Source: an uncultured Eubacteriales bacterium (GTDB taxonomy: Bacteria; Bacillota; Clostridia; Peptostreptococcales; Anaerovoracaceae). From it: 60,204 nucleotides of DNA. The stretch spans positions 1 through 60,204 of the forward strand of contig CACYFZ010000010.1 in assembly GCA_902773835.1 (NCBI GenBank), given 5' to 3'. Shown piece after piece: positions 52,438 to 59,538 of the stretch (the stretch's first letter is position 1; each line of letters begins with the position of its first letter). Under the pieces are notes generated by a model, which made no database searches, had not been told where the DNA came from, and worked only from the letters and a program-made list of their open reading frames with translations. The position numbers were made by a program, and so were the translations under genes.

Positions 52438-53426
52438 AGCCTTTCTATCCTTTTCCTAAGTTCATCAGGAGTATAATCCACTATTTCACATGTGCCCGGT
52501 TCTTCCACTCGGACTGCGCCTATCTTTCCGTCCTTCATTTTTTTGTCACTGAGGACCGCTTTGTATACTGCATCCTTATCGCAATCTATGCTCAGCGGGA
52601 GTCTGCACGAGTCCATAACCCCGAGCAATCTCTCCCGCACCTCGTCCGAACACATCAGTGTCATTCCGAGTGCCACGGCGTGGCCGTGAAGAATTCCCGT
52701 AACTGATTCGATCCCGTGTCCGATGGTATGTCCGAAATTGAGGATCCTTCTGAGGCCGCCCTCCCTCTCGTCTTCCTCTACAACATGCTTCTTAACCAGC
52801 AGAGATCTTATCAGCAGGTCCTCAAGATTTGTATCCGCCTGATTCTCTATCATTTCAAAGAGCTCTGCATCGGATATCAATCCGGATTTTATTATCTCAG
52901 CCATACCGCTCGCTATCTGATCATCCGGGAGGGTTTGCAAAGTCGCGCTGTCAATAAGAACTGCCTTAGGCTGCCAGAATGTTCCCACTATATTCTTAGC
53001 CCCACCGAGATTAATCGCGGTCTTGCCTCCTATGGAACTGTCCGCCTGAGAAAGCAGTGTCGTCGGTATGTTATAAAAGTCTATGCCGCGCATATATGTC
53101 GATGCGGCAAATCCGGAAATATCTCCGACCATTCCGCCGCCTACAGCTACTACGCAGTCAGCTCTCGTAAAGCCCTCATCAAGCATCCTGTTCTGAAGCA
53201 GCTCATAATTAATTATGTTCTTGCTGCTTTCTCCCTGAGGAAGTTTAACAAGAACTGCATCTTTGCACTGCTCAGCCAATGACTCGGAATAATCTGACGG
53301 CACGCCGTCATCCGTGACAATTAAAACCTTTCTGTTCAGATTCAAAAGCTCAGATGCTTTTTCCATGCACCCTTTTTCGACTATAACGTCATAACTTCTG
53401 TCTCCGAGATCTATTCTTATCGTCAT
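52434..53426 (-). CDS. aroB: 3-Dehydroquinate synthase
   Basis: A 330-residue NAD+- and metal-dependent enzyme that cyclises DAHP. AVGGGMVGDISGFAASTYMRGI (about 96-117), the substrate loop TTLLSQADSSIGGKTAIN (about 126-143), and metal ligands in EIIKSGL and NFGHTIGHGIE (about 224-234) are present. Overlaps both neighbours by 4 bases, indicating tight coupling with the chorismate mutase fusion and aroC. Confidence 0.94.
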   Translation of the reverse strand: MTIRIDLGDRSYDVIVEKGCMEKASELLNLNRKVLIVTDDGVPSDYSESLAEQCKDAVLVKLPQGESSKNIINYELLQNRMLDEGFTRADCVVAVGGGMVGDISGFAASTYMRGIDFYNIPTTLLSQADSSIGGKTAINLGGAKNIVGTFWQPKAVLIDSATLQTLPDDQIASGMAEIIKSGLISDAELFEMIENQADTNLEDLLIRSLLVKKHVVEEDEREGGLRRILNFGHTIGHGIESVTGILHGHAVALGMTLMCSDEVRERLLGVMDSCRLPLSIDCDKDAVYKAVLSDKKMKDGKIGAVRVEEPGTCEIVDYTPDELRKRIERL

Positions 53427-54283
53427 TTAAGCGACCCTCCGTCGATGATTCCGTTGTCCTCCGTGAAGTGTCCCGCGATTTTTACGATTGGGCAAGCTGC
53501 ATTAAGCCCTCTTGTGATTCGCTCTCTGCTGCCCTGACTTCTCTTGCCTTCCATTTCCGCATAGAAGTAATAATGCCACGGAAGATCTTTCATAGGTCTT
53601 GATCTGAGCACTCTCATATTATACCCGTAAGCACTTACGAGGTTGATGGCCTTGGCGAGTCCTCCCACTTCATCCTTTACGGTAAACATAATAAGGAATG
53701 CTTCGTTGTCTCCGTTAAGATCCTTTTCGTTTTCCGATCTTGAAAGAACCGCATATCTCGTGGTGCTTCCATCCATTTCAATGGCCTTTATGTTGTTAAC
53801 ATGAAGACTGCCCGAAAATATCAGGTCATATACTTTTCCGACCTCTCCGCTGTCGTCGTTTTCAAGAGGGAGCACTGCTACGTCACTCTCTCCCTTTTCA
53901 ACGGATTTATATGCATCTTCAAACTTTTCGAAAGTCGTAATATTTCCGTCAGGGAAAATGATTTCAGATGCCGGTCTTCCGTCGGAAAACTTCTCTTCCG
54001 CGCAGGCAACTCTGATTCCGTCCAGAAGTTTGCGCTGATAGCTCTTGCTGACGTCCATCGTATCCTGAAGGAAGTTGACATAAAACGGTCTGATTTCCTC
54101 ATCCTTAATAACAGTACTCATGCTGTCTATAAGGCTGAGCTCTCTTTCTCTGTCTTCGATGGGAAGTCCTCTCTCGCTTTTATACTCAGCTATCTTCTTT
54201 ACGGCTTCCATTCTCTGTTCGAAGAGTTCTGCCATCTTCTCATCCACTGAATTAATGATTTCTCTCGCTTCGTTAAGTTCCAT
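53423..54283 (-). CDS. Chorismate mutase fused to a degenerate prephenate-dehydratase part and an ACT domain
   Basis: A 286-residue protein. Residues 1-85 are an AroQ-type chorismate mutase (REIINSVDEKMAELFEQRM and KSYQRK). Residues about 88-163 resemble only the first lobe of prephenate dehydratase (VLPLENDDSGEV). The second lobe, with the SHPxAL region, is missing, and the sequence jumps to TTRYAVLSR (about 174-182). An ACT domain follows (about 195-275) in which the usual ESRP reads RSRP. It is the first gene after the attenuator. I infer that it acts as a chorismate mutase with regulatory ACT, and that dehydration is done by the separate pheA. Confidence 0.8.
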   Translation of the reverse strand: MELNEAREIINSVDEKMAELFEQRMEAVKKIAEYKSERGLPIEDRERELSLIDSMSTVIKDEEIRPFYVNFLQDTMDVSKSYQRKLLDGIRVACAEEKFSDGRPASEIIFPDGNITTFEKFEDAYKSVEKGESDVAVLPLENDDSGEVGKVYDLIFSGSLHVNNIKAIEMDGSTTRYAVLSRSENEKDLNGDNEAFLIMFTVKDEVGGLAKAINLVSAYGYNMRVLRSRPMKDLPWHYYFYAEMEGKRSQGSRERITRGLNAACPIVKIAGHFTEDNGIIDGGSLK

Positions 54284-54304
54284 AAATACCTCTTTGCTTT
54301 TCTA

Positions 54305-54347
54305 TAAAAAAGACCGGCCCTGTCCTATAGAACAATGCCGATCCGGT
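54305..54347 (-). terminator. Attenuator terminator of the aromatic operon
   Basis: On the minus strand CGGCATTGTTC-TATA-GGACAGGGCCG folds into a stem inside an ACCGG/CCGGT closure and is followed by six T. Its GGACAG arm can instead pair with CTGTCC just after the leader peptide (54366-54374), which would form the competing antiterminator. Confidence 0.8.
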
Positions 54348-54365
54348 AATACAAATCTGATGGTC

Positions 54366-54374
54366 TAAGGACAG
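54366..54374 (-). promoter_or_regulatory. Attenuator switch segment
   Basis: CTGTCCTTA on the minus strand can pair either with TAAGGACAG inside the leader peptide gene (54433-54441) or with GGACAG of the terminator (54320-54325). The first would allow the terminator to form. The second would prevent it when the ribosome stalls on Phe or Tyr codons. Confidence 0.7.
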
Positions 54375-54379
54375 TAAAA

Positions 54380-54460
54380 TCAGAAGGCCTCAAAGTAGCC
54401 CTCAAAAAAGCTTTCAAAATAAAAGCCGTATTCTGTCCTTAAAGTGTCGAATTTGTTCAT
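54380..54460 (-). CDS. Phe/Tyr-rich leader peptide of the aromatic operon
   Basis: A 26-residue peptide that begins MNKFDTLRTEYG and ends FEGYFEAF. Seven residues are Phe and three are Tyr, ten of 26. The ribosome site AAAGGAAAAGG lies just before the ATG. The stop codon is followed by the switch segment and a terminator, the classic attenuation layout. When charged tRNA-Phe or tRNA-Tyr is scarce the ribosome should stall in the Phe/Tyr-rich second half and read-through increase. The peptide is too short to have been found by length-based gene calling. Confidence 0.85.
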   Translation of the reverse strand: MNKFDTLRTEYGFYFESFFEGYFEAF

Positions 54461-54494
54461 TTTTCGCCTTTTCCTTTAATAATTCGATGTTTGA

Positions 54495-54523
54495 ACCTTA
54501 CCACTATATCCGCTCTAAGTCAA
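54495..54523 (-). promoter_or_regulatory. Promoter of the aromatic operon leader
   Basis: Minus strand TTGACT (54518-54523), spacer of 17, TAAGGT (54495-54500). The transcript would start about 25-30 bases before the leader peptide ATG. The -10 box is imperfect, so read-through from tyrA is also possible. Confidence 0.5.
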
Positions 54524-54550
54524 GATTCATAAACATTTCGGAATCTTTCT

Positions 54551-55378
54551 CTAACCGAGTTCTTCTTTTCTGCGAGAGCCCTCTGCCAGAAGCTCAGTCA
54601 GCTCGGACAGGTCTTCTTCGTTTATGGCCTCTCTGTACTTGCTGAGATTTTCAATCAGCGAATCGAGCTCGGCTGTTAAGCAGTCCTTGTTACTGATGAA
54701 TATCTCCGCCCACATCGGAGCATTCAGATATGCCACTCTGGTCATATCTTTATAGGTGCCTCCTGAAAAACCACCCTGCCTCTCGGCGGCCGGGCTCTTT
54801 ATATATGAACTTGCCACGAGATGTGAGAGCTGTGAAGTGAAGGCAATCATTTGGTCATGGTCCTCTGCCGTTGTAATAGAGTACCTGCCTATTTTCAGCG
54901 GTGCTAGAAGTTCCTTTACTCTGGCGTATAGCTCGATATCGTCATATCTCGGCGGAACTATTACCATAGGAACGCCGTTAAACATATTCGGCTTGGAATA
55001 CTTGTATCCGGAATCCTTGGTACCTCCCATAGGATGTCCTCCCACGAAGGTAAAACCGTGCTCTTCCGCCAGCTTAAAGCAGGCCTCGCAGATATCTCTC
55101 TTGGTGCCGCAGGCATCCGTTACAAGCGGTTTGGATCCGAAATGCGGAGCCATTCTCTCCACCCAAGCTATTGATGCTTTAGGATAAAGGCATACAACAA
55201 TCAAATCGCATTCGGAAACATTCTCCTCGGTGAGCTCTGCGTCCACCTCTCCGCTTATCATGGCGAAGTCAAGAGTCGTCCTGCTTCTGTTCCATGCATA
55301 TACGGTATGCCCCGCTTCATGATAGGCCTTTACTATTGATCCTCCGATTAGTCCGAGTCCTACTACACCTACCGTCAT
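54551..55378 (-). CDS. tyrA: Prephenate dehydrogenase
   Basis: A 275-residue enzyme that oxidatively decarboxylates prephenate to 4-hydroxyphenylpyruvate. GLGLIGGSIVKAYHEAGH (about 7-24) binds NAD+, GGHPMGGTKDSGY (about 118-130) and FTSQLSHLVASSYI (about 190-203, catalytic His) are present. There is no ACT domain, so feedback control is likely exerted elsewhere. It overlaps the DAHP-synthase-like gene by 4 bases and forms a unit with it, upstream of the attenuated operon. Confidence 0.92.
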   Translation of the reverse strand: MTVGVVGLGLIGGSIVKAYHEAGHTVYAWNRSRTTLDFAMISGEVDAELTEENVSECDLIVVCLYPKASIAWVERMAPHFGSKPLVTDACGTKRDICEACFKLAEEHGFTFVGGHPMGGTKDSGYKYSKPNMFNGVPMVIVPPRYDDIELYARVKELLAPLKIGRYSITTAEDHDQMIAFTSQLSHLVASSYIKSPAAERQGGFSGGTYKDMTRVAYLNAPMWAEIFISNKDCLTAELDSLIENLSKYREAINEEDLSELTELLAEGSRRKEELG

Positions 55379-56379
55379 TTGCAGAGCACCTCTCTGATCT
55401 TAGCTACATCCGATGCAAGAGTCTCGAAAGCTTCGGTCGATACCGCCTGGGCTCCGTTTTTAACTGCACGAGTCGGATCCGGGTGTATATCCAGCATAAG
55501 TCCGTCCGTGCCCGCAGCGCATGCGGCAAGCGAAACCGGACGTACCAGTCTTCCGAGCCCGGTACTTCTGCTGGTATCTGCGATAACAGGAAGATGTGAC
55601 ATTTCCTTAAGAAGCGGAATTGCCGAAACATCGAAAGTGTTCTTTGTGTAATCCGAAAAAGTTCTGATTCCTCTCTCGCAAAGTATGATGTTCTTATTTC
55701 CTCCGGCCATTACATATTCTGCAGCCAAGAGGAGTTCTTCCAAAGTCGCGGAAATAGAGCGCTTGATGACAATCGGCCTTTCCATGCATCCGAGAGCAGC
55801 AAGAAGCGGATAATTATGCATATTCCTCTCTCCGACTATCATAAGATCTACATCATCATATTTAGGAATATCTTCTTCCGCGATGATTTCCTTGGCTACA
55901 GGCATGCCTGTCTCCTTCTTCGCAGCTCTGAGGAATTCGAGTTCCTTGTAATTCTGCTCCTGAATTGTGTGAGTTCGGATCTTGGAGCTGACCGCTCCTC
56001 CCGTAAGGATGTGTGCGCCCGCTTTCTTTAAAGCTTTCGCTTCTTCCACAACCTGCTCTTCGCTCTCAGCAGAAGAAGGGCCGGCTATAATCGCGAAATT
56101 GCCTCCGCCTATCAGAACACCCGATACATCCACCACGGTATCATCCGGCTGAAACTTGCGGTTGCAGCGCTTATAGGGCTCGGTAACCCGTCTTATGGCC
56201 TGAACTATATCCAAGCTCTCTATCATATCGGTATCCAAATTCAGTACATCTCCGATAAGTCCCAGTATGGTCTGGTACTCACCTTCAGACACATCAACAC
56301 CGAGGCCCTGAGAGTTGAACCATTTTATCAGCTGCTCACGCTTATCATCCGTAACACCGTGTTTCAGAATTACTATCAT
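55375..56379 (-). CDS. DAHP-synthase-like protein (type I beta) with all metal ligands replaced
   Basis: A 334-residue homologue of Thermotoga-type DAHP synthase, with an N-terminal ferredoxin-like regulatory domain (about 1-70) and a TIM barrel. The four metal ligands of the active enzymes are changed: the Cys of GPCS is Ser102 (GPSSAES), the His of DPSH is Arg271 (DTSRSTG), the next Glu is Asp297 and the last Asp is Asn308. The KPRTSPY loop is also lost (SSKIRTHT). PEP-contacting GERNMHN and ILCERGIRTF remain. It is probably not a DAHP synthase; a regulatory partner or a new activity is possible. It overlaps tyrA. Confidence 0.85.
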   Translation of the reverse strand: MIVILKHGVTDDKREQLIKWFNSQGLGVDVSEGEYQTILGLIGDVLNLDTDMIESLDIVQAIRRVTEPYKRCNRKFQPDDTVVDVSGVLIGGGNFAIIAGPSSAESEEQVVEEAKALKKAGAHILTGGAVSSKIRTHTIQEQNYKELEFLRAAKKETGMPVAKEIIAEEDIPKYDDVDLMIVGERNMHNYPLLAALGCMERPIVIKRSISATLEELLLAAEYVMAGGNKNIILCERGIRTFSDYTKNTFDVSAIPLLKEMSHLPVIADTSRSTGLGRLVRPVSLAACAAGTDGLMLDIHPDPTRAVKNGAQAVSTEAFETLASDVAKIREVLCK

Positions 56380-56482
56380 TTCTTTCCCTCTGTCTTCTTA
56401 CTTTTCATTCTTTCTGACAGCGTATATTCTACAATAGAAACACAAAAAAACAAATCTCAATTGTACAAAAAACAATCTCAGA

Positions 56483-56511
56483 TTGACAATATTTAAAGCG
56501 AGTGTTATATT
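56483..56511 (+). promoter_or_regulatory. Promoter of the T-box leader
   Basis: TTGACA (56483-56488), spacer of exactly 17, TATATT (56506-56511), a near-consensus promoter about 35-40 bases before the first stem of the T-box. Confidence 0.8.
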
Positions 56512-56544
56512 AGGCACTAATGTAATACCTATAAACCTATGAAT

Positions 56545-56812
56545 GAGAGTGAGTAGGATTCGATGCTTACACCAGAGCGAGCTGCAGACGGTGAGAGTGC
56601 GGCGTGCGGAGGCGAATCTGAATGGACTCATGAGGGCGAGCTGAAAGGATTTGCTTTTCCGAGTATGCGAGACGAAGAGAAAACTTCGTAAAAAAATGAT
56701 GCGTATGATGGTACGCAGTGAGTGGGCAGCGTCAAAGCTGTCAAGCCGGGTGGCACCGCAGGAGATTATATGCTCCTGTCCCAGCATTGTATGTTTGGGA
56801 CAGGAGTTTTTT
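56545..56812 (+). promoter_or_regulatory. T-box riboswitch (tryptophan-type)
   Basis: The conserved T-box GGGTGGCACCGC is at 56748-56759. Upstream is a long stem I region. A candidate specifier loop reads GAATGGAC near 56617-56625, which would present the Trp codon UGG. Downstream, CTCCTGTCCC (56773-56782) and GGGACAGGAG (56797-56806) form the terminator with six T. Uncharged tRNA-Trp should stabilise the antiterminator and switch on the TrpB-like gene. Specifier assignment is by eye; the T-box itself is clear. Confidence 0.85.
56773..56812 (+). terminator. T-box terminator
   Basis: Perfect 10-pair stem CTCCTGTCCC / GGGACAGGAG followed by TTTTTT, the off-state structure of the T-box leader. 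Confidence 0.85.
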
Positions 56813-56866
56813 ATATATCAGGCTTCTTCCCGAGGATCTACTGAAAAAAGAAGAAGGAGAACAGGA

Positions 56867-58234
56867 ATGGACAATTATCGCACATATTTATCGGAAGCTG
56901 AAATACCTACTCATTATTACAACCTGAGAGCGGACATGAAAAAGAAGCCTGCCCCCCTGCTTAATCCGGGAACTCTGAAACCAATGACGGCGGAAGAGTT
57001 GGAGGAGGTTTTCTGTGCGGAGCTGGTGAAACAGGAACTGGATGATGAGACAAGATATTTTGAGATACCTGAAGAGATCATAGAATACTACAAGACCTTC
57101 AGGCCCTCACCGCTGGTACGTGCATACAATCTCGAAAAGGCACTTGGGACACCTGCTAAGATTTACTTTAAGTTTGAGGGGAACAATACGTCCGGAAGTC
57201 ACAAGCTGAACTCCGCAGCTGCACAAGTTTACTACGCAAAGAAGCAGGGGCTGAAAGGGCTTACCAGCGAAACGGGAGCCGGCCAGTGGGGCTCGGCTCT
57301 TGCTATGGCCTGCGCACATTTCGGACTCGACCTGAAAGTATTCATGGTTCGCTCCTCATTTGAACAAAAGCCGTTCAGACGTGAGATCATGAGAACTTTC
57401 GGTGCGGAAGTGACCGCCTCTCCGTCAGATACAACGGAAGCGGGCAGGAAGATTCTGGCCAATTTCGATGACGACAGCGGAAGTCTCGGCTGCGCCATAT
57501 CCGAGGCAGTAGAGGCCGCCGTCACACGAGACGGTTATCGCTATGTCCTCGGAAGCGTTCTGAATCAGGTGCTGCTTCATCAGAGCGTGATAGGACTCGA
57601 GGCACATAAGGCGTTTGAGAAACTCGGTGTTAAACCGGATATCATCATAGGGTGCACGGGAGGAGGCTCCAATCTCGGAGGGCTCATCGCACCGTTCATG
57701 GGAGAGAAACTCAGAGGTGAAAAAGATTACAGATTTATCGGAGCTGAGCCGGCATCATGCCCGAGTTTCACAAGGGGCAAGTATCTCTATGACTTCTGCG
57801 ATACGGGTCAAATCTGTCCGCTCGCTAAGATGTACACCCTCGGAAACGGTTTCATGCCTTCACCTATACACGCCGGTGGGCTCAGATTTCACGGAATGAG
57901 TACTATACTCTCCGAGCTTTATAATCAGGGCATGCTTGAAGCCGTTGCATATGAGCAAACAGAAATATTTGACGCAGCTGAGATATTTGCTAAAGCTGAG
58001 GGAATTCTTCCTGCGCCTGAGAGTTCACATGCCATAAAGGCCGCAATAGATGAGGCTCTGAAATGCAAAGAGTCCGATGAGGAAAAAGTAATCCTCTTCG
58101 GACTTTCGGGAACAGGTTATTTTGATTTAGTTGCCTACCAACAGTTTAACGACGGCATTATGAGTGACTATATCCCTACTGATGATGACCTGAAAAAAGC
58201 TCTCAGTTACGTTCCGCCTCAGCCACAGGAATAG
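56867..58234 (+). CDS. trpB: Tryptophan synthase beta-like protein (TrpB2)
   Basis: A 455-residue pyridoxal-phosphate enzyme of the TrpB2 group, longer than ordinary TrpB. The PLP lysine is in GSHKLNSA (about 110-117), with SETGAGQWGSA, GCTGGGSNLGG (phosphate cup, about 266-276) and ESSHAIKAA following. It makes tryptophan from serine and indole and can act without a TrpA partner. A longer upstream frame is rejected because it would read through the T-box terminator; the ATG at 56867 has AAGGAGAA before it. It stands alone and is controlled by the T-box. Confidence 0.92.
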   Translation: MDNYRTYLSEAEIPTHYYNLRADMKKKPAPLLNPGTLKPMTAEELEEVFCAELVKQELDDETRYFEIPEEIIEYYKTFRPSPLVRAYNLEKALGTPAKIYFKFEGNNTSGSHKLNSAAAQVYYAKKQGLKGLTSETGAGQWGSALAMACAHFGLDLKVFMVRSSFEQKPFRREIMRTFGAEVTASPSDTTEAGRKILANFDDDSGSLGCAISEAVEAAVTRDGYRYVLGSVLNQVLLHQSVIGLEAHKAFEKLGVKPDIIIGCTGGGSNLGGLIAPFMGEKLRGEKDYRFIGAEPASCPSFTRGKYLYDFCDTGQICPLAKMYTLGNGFMPSPIHAGGLRFHGMSTILSELYNQGMLEAVAYEQTEIFDAAEIFAKAEGILPAPESSHAIKAAIDEALKCKESDEEKVILFGLSGTGYFDLVAYQQFNDGIMSDYIPTDDDLKKALSYVPPQPQE

Positions 58235-58263
58235 TCATGTTTTTTCGACATTTTTCGATTATT

Positions 58264-59346
58264 CTATTTCGATTTTTTAAAATCCTTATATTTTGCAGCG
58301 AGTGCCGTGGTGACGATGATTTCGATTAGTGCGATTATGATAAGTGACAAATCGCTGAATACAACACCTTTAATAAAGTAAACAATTAAGATGTAAGTAA
58401 CAGGGATCAAAAACCACTGTATTATGTATATCTCATTAATATTTCCGCTCGCCTTTGAGATGAACTTAATTGCGCCATCCGGTAAATATCCGCAAATCAA
58501 ATTGCATGATCCGATTACGCCGTAAATGCACAGGAGGCAAAATGCGGCATCTATGGTGGTCATGAAATAGTAATGGTGAGTCTCTGATAAAAAGCCTTCC
58601 GGCATGAACCATGATGCTACGAAGTATGCTACAGATATCACCAGTGCTAACGGCCAGAATCGCAGCAATCTTTTCTTGTCGTTACATCTTATATAGTATT
58701 CTCCGAAAAGGAGTCCCGATGAAGGGAATATAAACCAGTTGAAAAGCGGAAAAGCCGTAAAGCCCCCGGCACTTCCGATGAAGTATCCCGCTATTAAATT
58801 CGGAACGTTGCCTCCGAGATCACGGAATCTTAAAAAGGTTCCGGCAATTGACATAATAATTGCTATTATTACCATTCCTCCGGCCGATATATTTAGCTTT
58901 TTAAGCAGACCAATCATTATCATCGACATTCCGGCAAATGCCAGGATGTCAACGCAGAAGAGAAGAAGGCCTCCTGCAATCGGGAAAATATCCCACTCTC
59001 CAAGCAGCTTACCTGCAAGATAATGAGGTAGGAAAAATTCTCCGATATTGACCACGAGTCCGAGGAGCATCGTCTTAACTCCGCGCTTTATCAAATAATT
59101 CGGATCTTGGTTTCTCGAATATACCATTCCTACACCCATCGTAAACATGAATACAGGTGCGGCAAACGGGCCTCCCAAGAGCTGCCAGATCCCTCGTTGC
59201 ATGAATAAACTTATTGTATTATTGAATCCGTAAGTCACCATCAGGCAATGAAGTAAAATCATATAAATAAGAGCCAGGAATTTTGCTAAATCCAGCTCTG
59301 CTTGTCTGCCAGTGTTTACTTTATCTTTTGAAAACAACTGCCCCAT
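58264..59346 (-). CDS. Integral membrane protein (acyltransferase/DUF1624-like)
   Basis: A 360-residue membrane protein with about ten helices. The N-terminal QAELDLAKFLALIYMILLH (about 15-33) holds the conserved His, and AAPVFMFTMGVGMVYSRN (about 62-79) follows, both reminiscent of heparan-alpha-glucosaminide N-acetyltransferase-like (DUF1624) and acyltransferase 3 proteins. It may transfer an acyl group to a cell-surface sugar. AAAAAAGGAG supports the start. It is convergent with the TrpB2 gene. Function not established by motif. Confidence 0.65.
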   Translation of the reverse strand: MGQLFSKDKVNTGRQAELDLAKFLALIYMILLHCLMVTYGFNNTISLFMQRGIWQLLGGPFAAPVFMFTMGVGMVYSRNQDPNYLIKRGVKTMLLGLVVNIGEFFLPHYLAGKLLGEWDIFPIAGGLLLFCVDILAFAGMSMIMIGLLKKLNISAGGMVIIAIIMSIAGTFLRFRDLGGNVPNLIAGYFIGSAGGFTAFPLFNWFIFPSSGLLFGEYYIRCNDKKRLLRFWPLALVISVAYFVASWFMPEGFLSETHHYYFMTTIDAAFCLLCIYGVIGSCNLICGYLPDGAIKFISKASGNINEIYIIQWFLIPVTYILIVYFIKGVVFSDLSLIIIALIEIIVTTALAAKYKDFKKSK

Positions 59347-59538
59347 TACGTTTCTCCTTTTTTATGATATTTTATCACATCTTTTTTAATAATGTCGCCA
59401 CTTCAATATGCGTGGATGTATTCGCGATGAATACAATTCTCCTTTTATGAAAAAGATTGCATCTTTATGATAAATACAATAAAAGTCTCGCTTCTTACAA
59501 CACATAATGGATGCATTCATAGTTGCTGCATCGCCAGG
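59347..59538. other. Intergenic region before the bile salt hydrolase gene end
   Basis: About 190 bases. It holds AAAAAAGGAG just before the acyltransferase ATG and a short inverted repeat GTATTC/GAATAC (59418-59423, 59429-59434). I see no further gene, riboswitch or clear terminator. Confidence 0.4.

Noticed and set aside
56651..56866. Longer N-terminus for the TrpB2 protein
   Set aside because: It would translate the T-box and its terminator; the ATG at 56867 has a ribosome site and matches the family start.
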